A DNA stretch of 5,033 nt from an uncultured Rhodobacter sp. (GTDB lineage Bacteria; Pseudomonadota; Alphaproteobacteria; Rhodobacterales; Rhodobacteraceae), in the NCBI GenBank assembly GCA_937901435.1, contig CALGTJ010000570.1, positions 1-5,033 on the forward strand, given 5' to 3'. Position numbers and translations under genes: made by a program. This document shows positions 1 to 5,033 of this stretch, one piece after another (positions within the stretch are counted from its first letter, which is position 1; each line of letters opens with the position of its first letter). The notes beneath the pieces are model-generated. The model saw only the letters and a program-made list of their open reading frames with translations, was not told the origin of the DNA and searched no databases.

Positions 1-713
1 TGGCTCAGCAAGGTTTGGGTGTTGGCCTCGTATTCTTCCTTTGGCAGGTCAAGCACAAAAAGTGAGGCCTCCGCCATATCATCGACATGCAAAAATTCCC
101 GTCGAGGTGTGCCACTGCCCCAGATCACAACCTCATCCACACCATCTCGTACCGCTTCATGAAAGCGGCGCATCAATGCGGGTAGCACATGGGAGTTTTC
201 TGGATGAAAATTGTCACCTGGGCCATAAAGATTGGTTGGCATGACACTTCGGAAATCCACGCCGTGCTGCCGATTATAACTTTCGCACAGCTTGATGCCC
301 GCAATCTTGGCGATGGCATAGGGCTCATTGGTTGGCTCCAAAACGCCGGTCAATAGCGCGTCTTCGGCCATCGGCTGGGGCGCGCTGCGTGGGTAGATGC
401 ACGATGACCCAAGCTGAAGAAGCCGTCTTACACCAGCGGCAAAGGCCTGATGTATGACATTACACTCAATCATCAGATTTTCATAAATGAAATCAGCGGG
501 ATAGGCGCTGTTGGCGTGGATGCCTCCGACCTTGGCCGCGGCAAGTATCACCACATCGGGTCGTTCGGCATGAAAGAATTCGCGGACAGCGGCCTGATCA
601 GTCAGATCGAGTTCGGCATGGCTGCGCGTGATCACCTCGACACCCGCATTCTGCAAGCGGCGCAGGATCGCGCCCCCGACCATTCCGCGATGGCCTGCCA
701 AATAGGTTCTCAT
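1..713 (-). CDS. fcl: GDP-L-fucose synthase (3' end cut by window edge)
   Basis: This gene encodes the NADPH-dependent 3,5-epimerase/4-reductase that turns GDP-4-keto-6-deoxy-D-mannose into GDP-L-fucose in the cytoplasm. I translated 237 codons from the ATG at 713-711. The N-terminus has the nucleotide-binding glycine motif GHRGMVGG (residues 7-14). The catalytic region carries LGSSCIYP (101-108), the YAIAK form of YxxxK (Y132, K136), and the family block [17 protein letters not shown] (160-176) with H175. Residues S103, C105, Y132, K136 and H175 line up with the catalytic and substrate-site residues known in the E. coli enzyme, offset by four. [15 protein letters not shown] (198-212) is also characteristic. 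The E. coli protein has 321 residues, so roughly 80 C-terminal residues lie beyond the left edge. The start is supported by AGGA six bases upstream. It directly follows gmd, the preceding step of the pathway. Confidence 0.96.
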   Translation of the reverse strand, partial: MRTYLAGHRGMVGGAILRRLQNAGVEVITRSHAELDLTDQAAVREFFHAERPDVVILAAAKVGGIHANSAYPADFIYENLMIECNVIHQAFAAGVRRLLQLGSSCIYPRSAPQPMAEDALLTGVLEPTNEPYAIAKIAGIKLCESYNRQHGVDFRSVMPTNLYGPGDNFHPENSHVLPALMRRFHEAVRDGVDEVVIWGSGTPRREFLHVDDMAEASLFVLDLPKEEYEANTQTLLS

Positions 714-719
714 GCCGGG

Positions 720-723
720 TCCT
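720..723 (-). promoter_or_regulatory. fcl ribosome binding site overlapping the gmd stop
   Basis: The minus strand reads TTAGGACCCGGCATG here. The AGGA core shares bases with the gmd TAG stop (724-722) and sits six bases before the fcl ATG (713-711). This fixes the fcl start and suggests that ribosomes finishing gmd can re-initiate on fcl, which is translational coupling. Confidence 0.7.
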
Positions 724-1843
724 AACCTTCGAAGGATACGGGCAGGTCCAACCCGTTTTCGCGCAGAAGACGGTGGCGGCGCGCAGCTTTCAGATCTTCA
801 GCCACCATCTCGGCGCACATCTCCTGTGCCGTTATCTCGGGCACCCATCCCAGCTTTTGTTTGGCCTTGGTGGGATCACCTAGCAGGGTCTCTACCTCGG
901 CCGGACGGAAATAGCGGGGATCAATGCGCAAGACCACATCTCCCGGCTTTACGGCGGGAGCCTTGTCACCGGCAACGTCTTCGACAACTGCGCATTCCTC
1001 GACGCCCTGACCCTTGAAGCTGAGCTTTATCCCCAGTTCTGCGGCGGACCACTGAATGAACTCTCGCACTGAATATTGCACGCCTGTCGCAATCACAAAA
1101 TCCTCGGGGTTGTCTTGCTGGAGCATCATCCACTGCATCCGGACATAGTCCTTGGCATGACCCCAATCACGAAGGGCGTCGATGTTCCCCATGTAGAGGC
1201 ACGGCTCTAGTCCTTCTGCGATATTGGTCAGGCCCCGGGTGATCTTGCGTGTCACGAAGGTTTCGCCCCGGCGCGGGCTTTCATGATTGAACAGGATCCC
1301 GTTGCAGGCATAGATCCCATAGGCCTCGCGGTAGTTCACCGTAATCCAATAGGCATACATCTTGGCCACGGCATAGGGGCTGCGTGGGTGGAAGGGCGTG
1401 GTTTCGGACTGTGGGGTCTCTTGCACAAGGCCGTATAGCTCGGATGTCGATGCCTGATAGAACCGCGTCTTCTTCTCGAGCCCCAGGAAACGGATCGCTT
1501 CCAACAGCCGCAGCGTGCCCATTGCATCGACATCAGCGGTGTATTCCGGGGCCTCGAAACTGACGGCAACATGGCTTTGAGCGCCAAGATTGTAGACCTC
1601 GTCGGGCTGCACTTCGGACAGGATGCGCGTTAAGTTTGAGCTATCAGTCAGATCGCCATAATGCAGCTTCATACGCGGGCTGGGGTTATGCGGATCCTCG
1701 TAAATATGGTCGATCCTTTGGGTGTTAAACTGTGAGGCCCGACGTTTGATACCATGCACTTCGTATCCCTTGCCCAGCAAGAATTCTGCCAGATAAGAGC
1801 CATCCTGCCCGGTGATGCCGGTGATCAGCGCTGTCTTAGTCAT
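722..1843 (-). CDS. gmd: GDP-mannose 4,6-dehydratase
   Basis: This gene encodes the cytoplasmic short-chain dehydrogenase/reductase that converts GDP-D-mannose to GDP-4-keto-6-deoxy-D-mannose, the first step toward GDP-L-fucose. The 373-residue product matches the length of the E. coli enzyme. It starts with a Rossmann-fold cofactor motif, [13 protein letters not shown] (8-20), followed by the family signature HGIKRRAS (30-37), [11 protein letters not shown] (61-71) and [13 protein letters not shown] (85-97). The active site is readable as ASTSELYG (131-138) with T133 and E135, and YAVAK (157-161) with Y157 and K161. [16 protein letters not shown] (186-201) is also typical. The ATG at 1843-1841 has GAGGA upstream, and the motif begins at the usual distance from the start. 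The end lies 8 nt from fcl, so the pair forms a two-step cassette. Nothing looks damaged. Confidence 0.98.
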   Translation of the reverse strand: MTKTALITGITGQDGSYLAEFLLGKGYEVHGIKRRASQFNTQRIDHIYEDPHNPSPRMKLHYGDLTDSSNLTRILSEVQPDEVYNLGAQSHVAVSFEAPEYTADVDAMGTLRLLEAIRFLGLEKKTRFYQASTSELYGLVQETPQSETTPFHPRSPYAVAKMYAYWITVNYREAYGIYACNGILFNHESPRRGETFVTRKITRGLTNIAEGLEPCLYMGNIDALRDWGHAKDYVRMQWMMLQQDNPEDFVIATGVQYSVREFIQWSAAELGIKLSFKGQGVEECAVVEDVAGDKAPAVKPGDVVLRIDPRYFRPAEVETLLGDPTKAKQKLGWVPEITAQEMCAEMVAEDLKAARRHRLLRENGLDLPVSFEG

Positions 1844-1853
1844 TTAATGTCGG

Positions 1854-1858
1854 TCCTC
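1854..1858 (-). promoter_or_regulatory. gmd ribosome binding site
   Basis: GAGGA on the minus strand lies ten bases before the gmd ATG (1843-1841). It is the only good purine-rich match near that start and supports the chosen start codon. Confidence 0.55.
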
Positions 1859-1920
1859 AAGATTTTTGGCGCAAATGACAGCTCGGGTCAGGAGAGTGCC
1901 CGGCGCATCCGTTTGATTTG

Positions 1921-1948
1921 ATTATGAGGTGCGTTGCCTATGATGCAA
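1921..1948 (-). promoter_or_regulatory. possible sigma70-type promoter for gmd-fcl
   Basis: On the minus strand, CATAAT at 1926-1921 matches five of six bases of the TATAAT -10 consensus. TTGCAT at 1948-1943 matches only the first three bases of TTGACA, with a 16-base spacer. Transcription would start near 1914, leaving a leader of about 70 nt before gmd. The 400-nt gap upstream of gmd makes a separate promoter plausible, but the -35 match is poor, so this is only a candidate. Confidence 0.22.
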
Positions 1949-2039
1949 GCACTGCACACGTGGGCCGTCTGTTTGTTCTGTTCTTGTTGCTGTAAAATGG
2001 CCCGGACACGCCATAAGCAGACCTTGGCCTGAGTGACGG

Positions 2040-2056
2040 CCTTGAGGTACTCAAGG
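2040..2056. repeat. short inverted repeat, 7-bp arms and 3-nt loop
   Basis: CCTTGAG and CTCAAGG are separated by GTA. In the transcribed (minus) direction the hairpin lies about 195 nt after the sugar transferase stop. No T-run follows it, so it does not look like a standard intrinsic terminator. It could be a Rho-dependent or RNA-processing hairpin, or chance. Confidence 0.4.
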
Positions 2057-2250
2057 GTCCGTTAATGGTTGCTTAAATCGACGAGGGCTTCGATCCAAGC
2101 AATCGGGGCCTTGCGACGTCGGGGCCTAGCCTGGCACAGGTCTCGCTTCAGGCGCTCGCAAGTCCCTCGCTGCCGACTGATTTGGAGAGGTGGTTTTGAT
2201 GAAGCATCAGACCTCGGCAAGGCTTGGTCCCTGGCCATGTTTAGAGGACA

Positions 2251-2961
2251 TCAGATTCCACGAAACCCCAGCACGGTGGCAACGGTCCGTTTTGCGATCC
2301 AGAGATCAATCCACATCGTGGCGACGGACAAGTAGTGAAGATCCTCCTCCACCTTGCGCACAAAGCCGTCGCGGTCGTCGACATAGCCCACGTTGACCTG
2401 TGCCAGGCCCGAAATCCCGGGAAGCACCGAGAGACGGGCCCGATATCCCGGGACTTCACGCAAATATGTTTGGGCGTGGCTGTAGGCATCGGGGCGTGGC
2501 CCAACGAGGCTCATCTCGCCGCGCAGAACGTTTATGATCTGGGGAAGCTCATCAATTCGGGTTCTGCGCAGCATATGACCCAAAGGTGTGACGCGATGGC
2601 TGTCCAGAGGATCGAAAGCGCCCCGCGTCCCAGTGCTGGCGTCCCGCTCGCCAGGAACATTCTCAAACACACTCTCATGCACTGTCATCGACCGAAACTT
2701 CCAGGTGGTAAAACGTTGGCAGTTTTTTCCCATACGGTCCTGAAAGAAGAACAAAGGGCCCCTGTTCAGAAACGGGTTCAGAACCAGAAGACCGACACAG
2801 ATGGGCGCCAACACGACCAGCAAGCCGCATGACACAAGAATATCGAAGGCGCGCTTCTGAAATGCATAATTCCCGGCCCAACAGCCGATCATCATCTCAC
2901 TAATTCGATTTTGCAGGCGCCTTCTCTTCGCAATCTTAGAGTTTAGCATGAGCCGGAACAC
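2251..2961 (-). CDS. undecaprenyl-phosphate sugar phosphotransferase (ExoY/WcaJ/PglC-type monotopic transferase)
   Basis: This family transfers a hexose- or HexNAc-1-phosphate from a nucleotide sugar to undecaprenyl phosphate on the inner membrane, which starts a polysaccharide repeat unit. The 236-residue reading has a basic N-terminus, the entry motif KRAFDI (36-41), one hydrophobic membrane segment (about 41-63), FFFQDRMGKN (71-80), WKFRSM (87-92), and the core LRRTRIDELPQIINVLRGEMSLVGPRP (131-157). D137-E138 is the expected catalytic Asp-Glu dyad. PGISGLAQV (181-189) follows. The short form without the large N-terminal membrane domain resembles ExoY and PglC. The segment between KFRSM and the core is somewhat long (93-126). 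The start is uncertain: the longest frame begins with GTG at 2961, but ATG at 2949-2947 (residue 5) or 2895 (residue 23) is also possible, and no start has a strong ribosome binding site. The sugar specificity cannot be read. Confidence 0.93.
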   Translation of the reverse strand: MFRLMLNSKIAKRRRLQNRISEMMIGCWAGNYAFQKRAFDILVSCGLLVVLAPICVGLLVLNPFLNRGPLFFFQDRMGKNCQRFTTWKFRSMTVHESVFENVPGERDASTGTRGAFDPLDSHRVTPLGHMLRRTRIDELPQIINVLRGEMSLVGPRPDAYSHAQTYLREVPGYRARLSVLPGISGLAQVNVGYVDDRDGFVRKVEEDLHYLSVATMWIDLWIAKRTVATVLGFRGI

Positions 2962-3529
2962 CCCAAAAAAATAATAACGCTAGCAGATGACAAAAACATT
3001 CATGATATCGAATCTGTCGAAATGCAACCGTAGAATGAAGGGCGCACTGCCAGATTGCAAAGATCTGACTATAAACGGCCCAAGATTGCTGATAGCGCCC
3101 AAGGCTTGAGCGGTTGAAAGAGCCGAACCCGGACCAATGTTCCACTCTAGACTTACCCTACACCAAGGGCGGCAATCCCAGCACGATACCCAACGCGTCT
3201 ATACCAGATGCAATCAGCTGCGCGCGAGGGGTGAACAGAACAAGGCTCCGTTCAAGCCAGCAACTGCCCCGAGGAAAACAGCGGCTGACATCAGATTGAG
3301 GGTCCCAAGTGGACAATCCTTTCGCCGGCGCTGGAACCCAGTTCAATCACCGAGCGTAGGCCAAACGGCTGTGGCCTTACGAGTGTCGTGCTGCAGGGAC
3401 CTGATCGGACTGAACAGATAGCTAGCGGGTCAGCAAGGGCGCGTGCCGAGCGCAATTGCCCGGGACGCCCCATGCCCCTCAATTAAGGTTGGGAACCCTG
3501 CCTGCATTCTTGTGAAAGGGCCTTGGATA
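2962..3529. other. gap between GT4 gene and sugar transferase; possibly decayed coding sequence
   Basis: No complete gene is convincing in this stretch of about 570 nt. On the minus strand several short open frames of ordinary coding character follow one another in different phases. A hydrophobic run, LMSAAVFLGAVAGL, comes near 3298-3257. LVLFTPRAQLIASGIDALGI follows in another phase and ends at a TAG at 3158-3160. A third run, STAQALGAISNLGPFIVRSL, lies around 3115-3055 in the phase that ends at TAG 2982-2980. They lack good starts and ribosome binding sites. The pattern would suit a frameshifted remnant of a membrane protein such as a flippase or polymerase, but I recognise no family, and chance is not excluded. 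No clear terminator follows the GT4 stop. Confidence 0.4.
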
Positions 3530-4666
3530 TCAGTCGATCCCTGAGGTCATTGGACCGATTGGATGCGAACTTGTGCGTTTGCTTCTGCAACGACCCAACA
3601 TGCCCGGAATGGCGAGATAGGCCCCAAAAAATAGGCCCCCAAAGCAAACCAAAGCCACAAACGAAACGGCGGTTTGGTTCCAGAACATCACACCTGCGAT
3701 GGGGGGGGCGACAACAAAGGGTGCCAAGACAAGAGTGGTTAAGGGGTTGGCAATATGACGTTTTTCGCGCCCCAGAACACAGATCTCGAGAGCCCTCATG
3801 ACCATTTGGTGGGCGTGCAGACGGTCCGGAGCCGACATCACGACTTTCCCTCGGATCCGACGATAGATCGCCAGCAGCATATCTGCCACAGGCCAGAACA
3901 TGGTTAGCAATACCGCCCAAGGTGAGGCGTCAGGCGCGTTGAGTAGAATTGAAATTCCGAACCAACTCAAAACAAAACCAAGTGTATAGGCGCCGGCATC
4001 GCCCAGAAAGATGCGGCCCAGCGGATAATTTATCACAAAGAACCCAAGGACGCCCGCTGCCAGCATCATCGTCAGGTGTGTCATCGCGGCGTATCCGGCT
4101 TGGTCTGCAATCAGGCCAAGCGCAACAGCTGCGACAATCGCTATCATCGCGGCGAGCCCATTGAGCCCATCAATCATGTTGAAGGCATTCGCGACCCCTG
4201 CCGTTGCCAGAAGCGTGATCGGTACGCCGACCGCCCAATGGGGCATCAGGGCATCAAGTCCGGGGATGCCAGTCCGCGGCAGCCAGACACCAAGCAACGC
4301 AATTGCGGCCAGGCTGGCGGCTGCAGCAGCAAGAAGTCTAACCTTGGGAGATATCCCAAAACCAAGGTCCTCAAGCAGGCCGACAAAGAATATAATACTT
4401 GCCGCAAGGACAAACTGTTTGTAGCCATCCGCAAGCAAAACCGGCGCAAACATGGAACTCATCGCCAGGGCTGAGAAAATTGCAATCCCGCCAACCCGAG
4501 GGGTAGCGCGATTGTGCATAGCCTGTATGGCGGTTGTATGCTTACCGTCGCCAAAAAATCTTGGAAACATCGGCGCTACCAAGACCAAGAGGGCGGAAAG
4601 GCAAATTGAAAGCACGAAGATCGCAAGGTCGTGCCACTCTACAATATCAAAGAAAACTTGAATCAT
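3530..4666 (-). CDS. GT4 / WecA-MraY family undecaprenyl-phosphate sugar-1-phosphate transferase
   Basis: This polytopic inner-membrane enzyme family attaches a HexNAc-1-phosphate (or a related sugar) to undecaprenyl phosphate. The 378-residue protein has about eleven hydrophobic segments; the first is about 13-33 and the last two about 309-328 and 333-354. Family motifs appear in order: HNRATPRVGGIAIF (51-64), VGLLEDLGF (95-103) at the Asp-Asp site, ANAFNMIDGLNGLA (159-172) with D166, IFLGDAGAYTLGF (219-231), and the cytoplasmic loop DRLHAHQ (281-287), equivalent to the histidine motif of WecA. This pattern fits WecA/WbpL-like enzymes rather than MraY of peptidoglycan synthesis, as does its place beside gmd-fcl. 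The first Asp of the Asp-Asp pair is Glu (E99-D100), a form I recall in proteobacterial relatives. The ATG at 4666-4664 has no clear ribosome binding site. A C8 run lies in codons 320-323. The substrate is not readable. Confidence 0.94.
   Translation of the reverse strand: MIQVFFDIVEWHDLAIFVLSICLSALLVLVAPMFPRFFGDGKHTTAIQAMHNRATPRVGGIAIFSALAMSSMFAPVLLADGYKQFVLAASIIFFVGLLEDLGFGISPKVRLLAAAAASLAAIALLGVWLPRTGIPGLDALMPHWAVGVPITLLATAGVANAFNMIDGLNGLAAMIAIVAAVALGLIADQAGYAAMTHLTMMLAAGVLGFFVINYPLGRIFLGDAGAYTLGFVLSWFGISILLNAPDASPWAVLLTMFWPVADMLLAIYRRIRGKVVMSAPDRLHAHQMVMRALEICVLGREKRHIANPLTTLVLAPFVVAPPIAGVMFWNQTAVSFVALVCFGGLFFGAYLAIPGMLGRCRSKRTSSHPIGPMTSGID
3617..3644. repeat. imperfect tandem duplication of a 14-nt unit
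   Basis: ATAGGCCCCAAAAA (3617-3630) is followed directly by ATAGGCCCCCAAAG (3631-3644), with 12 of 14 positions identical. It lies in the 3' part of the GT4 gene and encodes the FGGLFFGAYL stretch of the last membrane segment. The unit is not a multiple of three, so a gain or loss of one copy would shift the frame. Confidence 0.6.
3701..3708. repeat. homopolymer of eight G (C8 in the coding strand) inside the GT4 gene
   Basis: Eight consecutive G on the plus strand are read as C on the coding strand, in the codons for VAPPIAG (319-325). Loss of one base leads to a TGA within a few codons. Gain of one base moves reading into a frame that stays open to 3483 and replaces the last two membrane segments with a different tail of about 70 residues. 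Homopolymers of this length are known sites of slipped-strand mispairing. Whether this one varies is not shown. Confidence 0.85.
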
Positions 4667-4720
4667 TGGAGGACTTTCGAAACCTGTTTACAAATTGCCA
4701 TCGTCGTATAGATTGAATTC

Positions 4721-4749
4721 ATCAAGGTTTTGAGACACTGTGCCTTGAT
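4721..4749. repeat. inverted repeat ATCAAGG / CCTTGAT with 15-nt spacer, plus a third copy nearby
   Basis: ATCAAGG (4721-4727) and CCTTGAT (4743-4749) form perfect 7-bp arms. The longer form TGCCTTGAT (4741-4749) recurs as a direct copy at 4815-4823. The arms lie 55-83 nt upstream of the GT4 start, so they could be protein-binding half-sites or a leader-RNA hairpin. No regulator can be named. Confidence 0.4.
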
Positions 4750-4946
4750 CCTGCACTCCCAATGTCAACAGGCGCCTTCACCATAACAGTCCTGCCACTT
4801 TCTATTTGAATTATTGCCTTGATGACTAAGTTCAAGCACGTTCTGAGTTCTTCCCGAATAATACAAGCGGACAGACGTTTAGCCTCTGTCACGAATTGTG
4901 ATGCTAGAGACGGGATAAAATATATTCAGCAAAAAACCTAAAAATT

Positions 4947-4968
4947 CCAATCCCTAAATAGAGATTGG
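4947..4968. repeat. imperfect palindrome, 9-bp arms with one mismatch
   Basis: CCAATC-C-CT and AG-A-GATTGG flank AAAT, pairing at eight of nine positions. It sits in the AT-rich part of the region upstream of the GT4 gene. It could be an operator or a hairpin at the end of a neighbouring transcript; no poly-T run supports a terminator directly. Confidence 0.4.
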
Positions 4969-5019
4969 ATGGAAAATTGTACGTTTCGCGTTCTTCAAAG
5001 CCGCGAATTAAATCGCTAG

Positions 5020-5033
5020 CACATGTACATGTG
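5020..5033. repeat. perfect 14-bp palindrome at the right edge
   Basis: CACATGTACATGTG reads the same on both strands and runs to the last base of the window, so it may extend further. Its dyad form and intergenic place suit a dimeric regulator site. It directly adjoins the 7-mer CGCTAGC (5014-5020). The regulator is unknown. Confidence 0.45.

Larger units (their letters stand above)
1844..2250. other. gap between sugar transferase and gmd; no convincing gene
   Basis: This stretch of about 400 nt lies between the sugar transferase stop and the gmd start. It contains the gmd ribosome binding site, a weak candidate promoter, and a short hairpin (2040-2056). On the minus strand, the frame of the sugar transferase continues past its TGA. 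It gives a 58-codon reading frame from ATG 2238-2236 to TAA 2064-2062, then about 57 more open codons to a TGA near 1890. The conceptual product is rich in Arg and Lys (for example CERLKRDLCQARPRRRK), has no good ribosome binding site, and resembles nothing I recognise. I do not call it a gene. It could be decayed coding sequence or chance. Confidence 0.5.
4667..5033. other. AT-rich upstream region of the GT4 gene, non-coding
   Basis: This 367-nt stretch before the first gene of the row has no supported gene on either strand and is visibly more AT-rich than the coding parts, especially 4905-4980. It holds three copies of CCTTGAT in the two orientations, an imperfect stem at 4947-4968 and a perfect palindrome at 5020-5033. 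This is the likely place for the promoter and control sites of the transferase gene. A TTGACA occurs on the minus strand at 4768-4763, but no acceptable -10 element follows at the right distance, so I do not place a promoter. Confidence 0.5.

Noticed and set aside
450..725. 91-codon plus-strand frame across the fcl start
   Set aside because: It is antisense to fcl, whose catalytic residues are all present on the other strand.
1844..2250. Insertion-sequence remnant in the gap before gmd
   Set aside because: The gap length and basic peptide suggested this, but there are no terminal inverted repeats, target duplications or recognisable transposase motifs.
2335..2832. 165-codon open frame on the plus strand
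   Set aside because: It lies wholly opposite the sugar transferase, whose motifs are clear. The frame has no family motif and looks like a shadow of the coding strand.
3483..3920. 145-codon minus-strand frame overlapping the end of the GT4 gene
   Set aside because: It overlaps GT4 sequence with strong motifs and membrane segments in the other phase. It matters only as the tail that would follow a one-base gain in the C8 tract.
4076..4474. 132-codon plus-strand frame
   Set aside because: It is antisense to the middle of the GT4 gene, has a strongly polar composition without motifs, and is explained as a shadow frame.
4668..4672. GGAGG next to the GT4 start
   Set aside because: It reads GGAGG on the plus strand only. 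The gene is on the minus strand, where it reads CCTCC, so it cannot serve as its ribosome binding site, and no plus-strand gene starts there.
4763..4768. Perfect TTGACA -35 word on the minus strand upstream of the GT4 gene
   Set aside because: At spacers of 16-18 bases the following hexamers do not resemble TATAAT, so it is not a supported promoter.

Overview
The window is a piece of a surface-polysaccharide biosynthesis locus. All four recognisable genes lie on the minus strand, so the gene order is right to left: a polytopic GT4/WecA-type sugar-phosphate transferase (4666-3530), a monotopic ExoY/WcaJ/PglC-type sugar transferase (about 2961-2251), GDP-mannose 4,6-dehydratase gmd (1843-722), and GDP-L-fucose synthase fcl (713 to the left edge, truncated by the window). 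The moderately high GC, the codon use and the style of the membrane glycosyltransferases suggest an alphaproteobacterium, possibly in the Rhodobacterales. That assignment is inferred, because nothing in the window is taxonomically diagnostic.

Region by region: positions 1-713 hold most of fcl. Positions 722-1843 hold complete gmd, which is separated from fcl by only 8 nt, and the fcl ribosome binding site overlaps the gmd stop codon. Positions 1844-2250 have no convincing gene, only a possible gmd promoter, a short hairpin and a doubtful 58-codon frame. Positions 2251-2961 hold the monotopic sugar transferase. Positions 2962-3529 are a second gene-poor gap with short hydrophobic frames that may be decayed coding sequence. 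Positions 3530-4666 hold the polytopic transferase, which carries an 8-base homopolymer in its coding sequence. Positions 4667-5033 are AT-rich, non-coding, and contain several inverted repeats, including a 14-bp perfect palindrome at the right edge.

Together, Gmd and Fcl convert GDP-D-mannose to GDP-L-fucose, an activated deoxysugar donor. The two membrane transferases are each of a type that starts a glycan by moving a sugar-1-phosphate onto undecaprenyl phosphate. The locus therefore probably makes a fucose-containing O-antigen, capsule or exopolysaccharide. No flippase, polymerase, export gene or ordinary fucosyltransferase is visible here. I found no RNA gene, CRISPR array, intact insertion sequence or clearly new system. 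The points most worth checking are the C8 tract in the GT4 gene, the presence of two different initiating transferases, and the unexplained gaps between genes.
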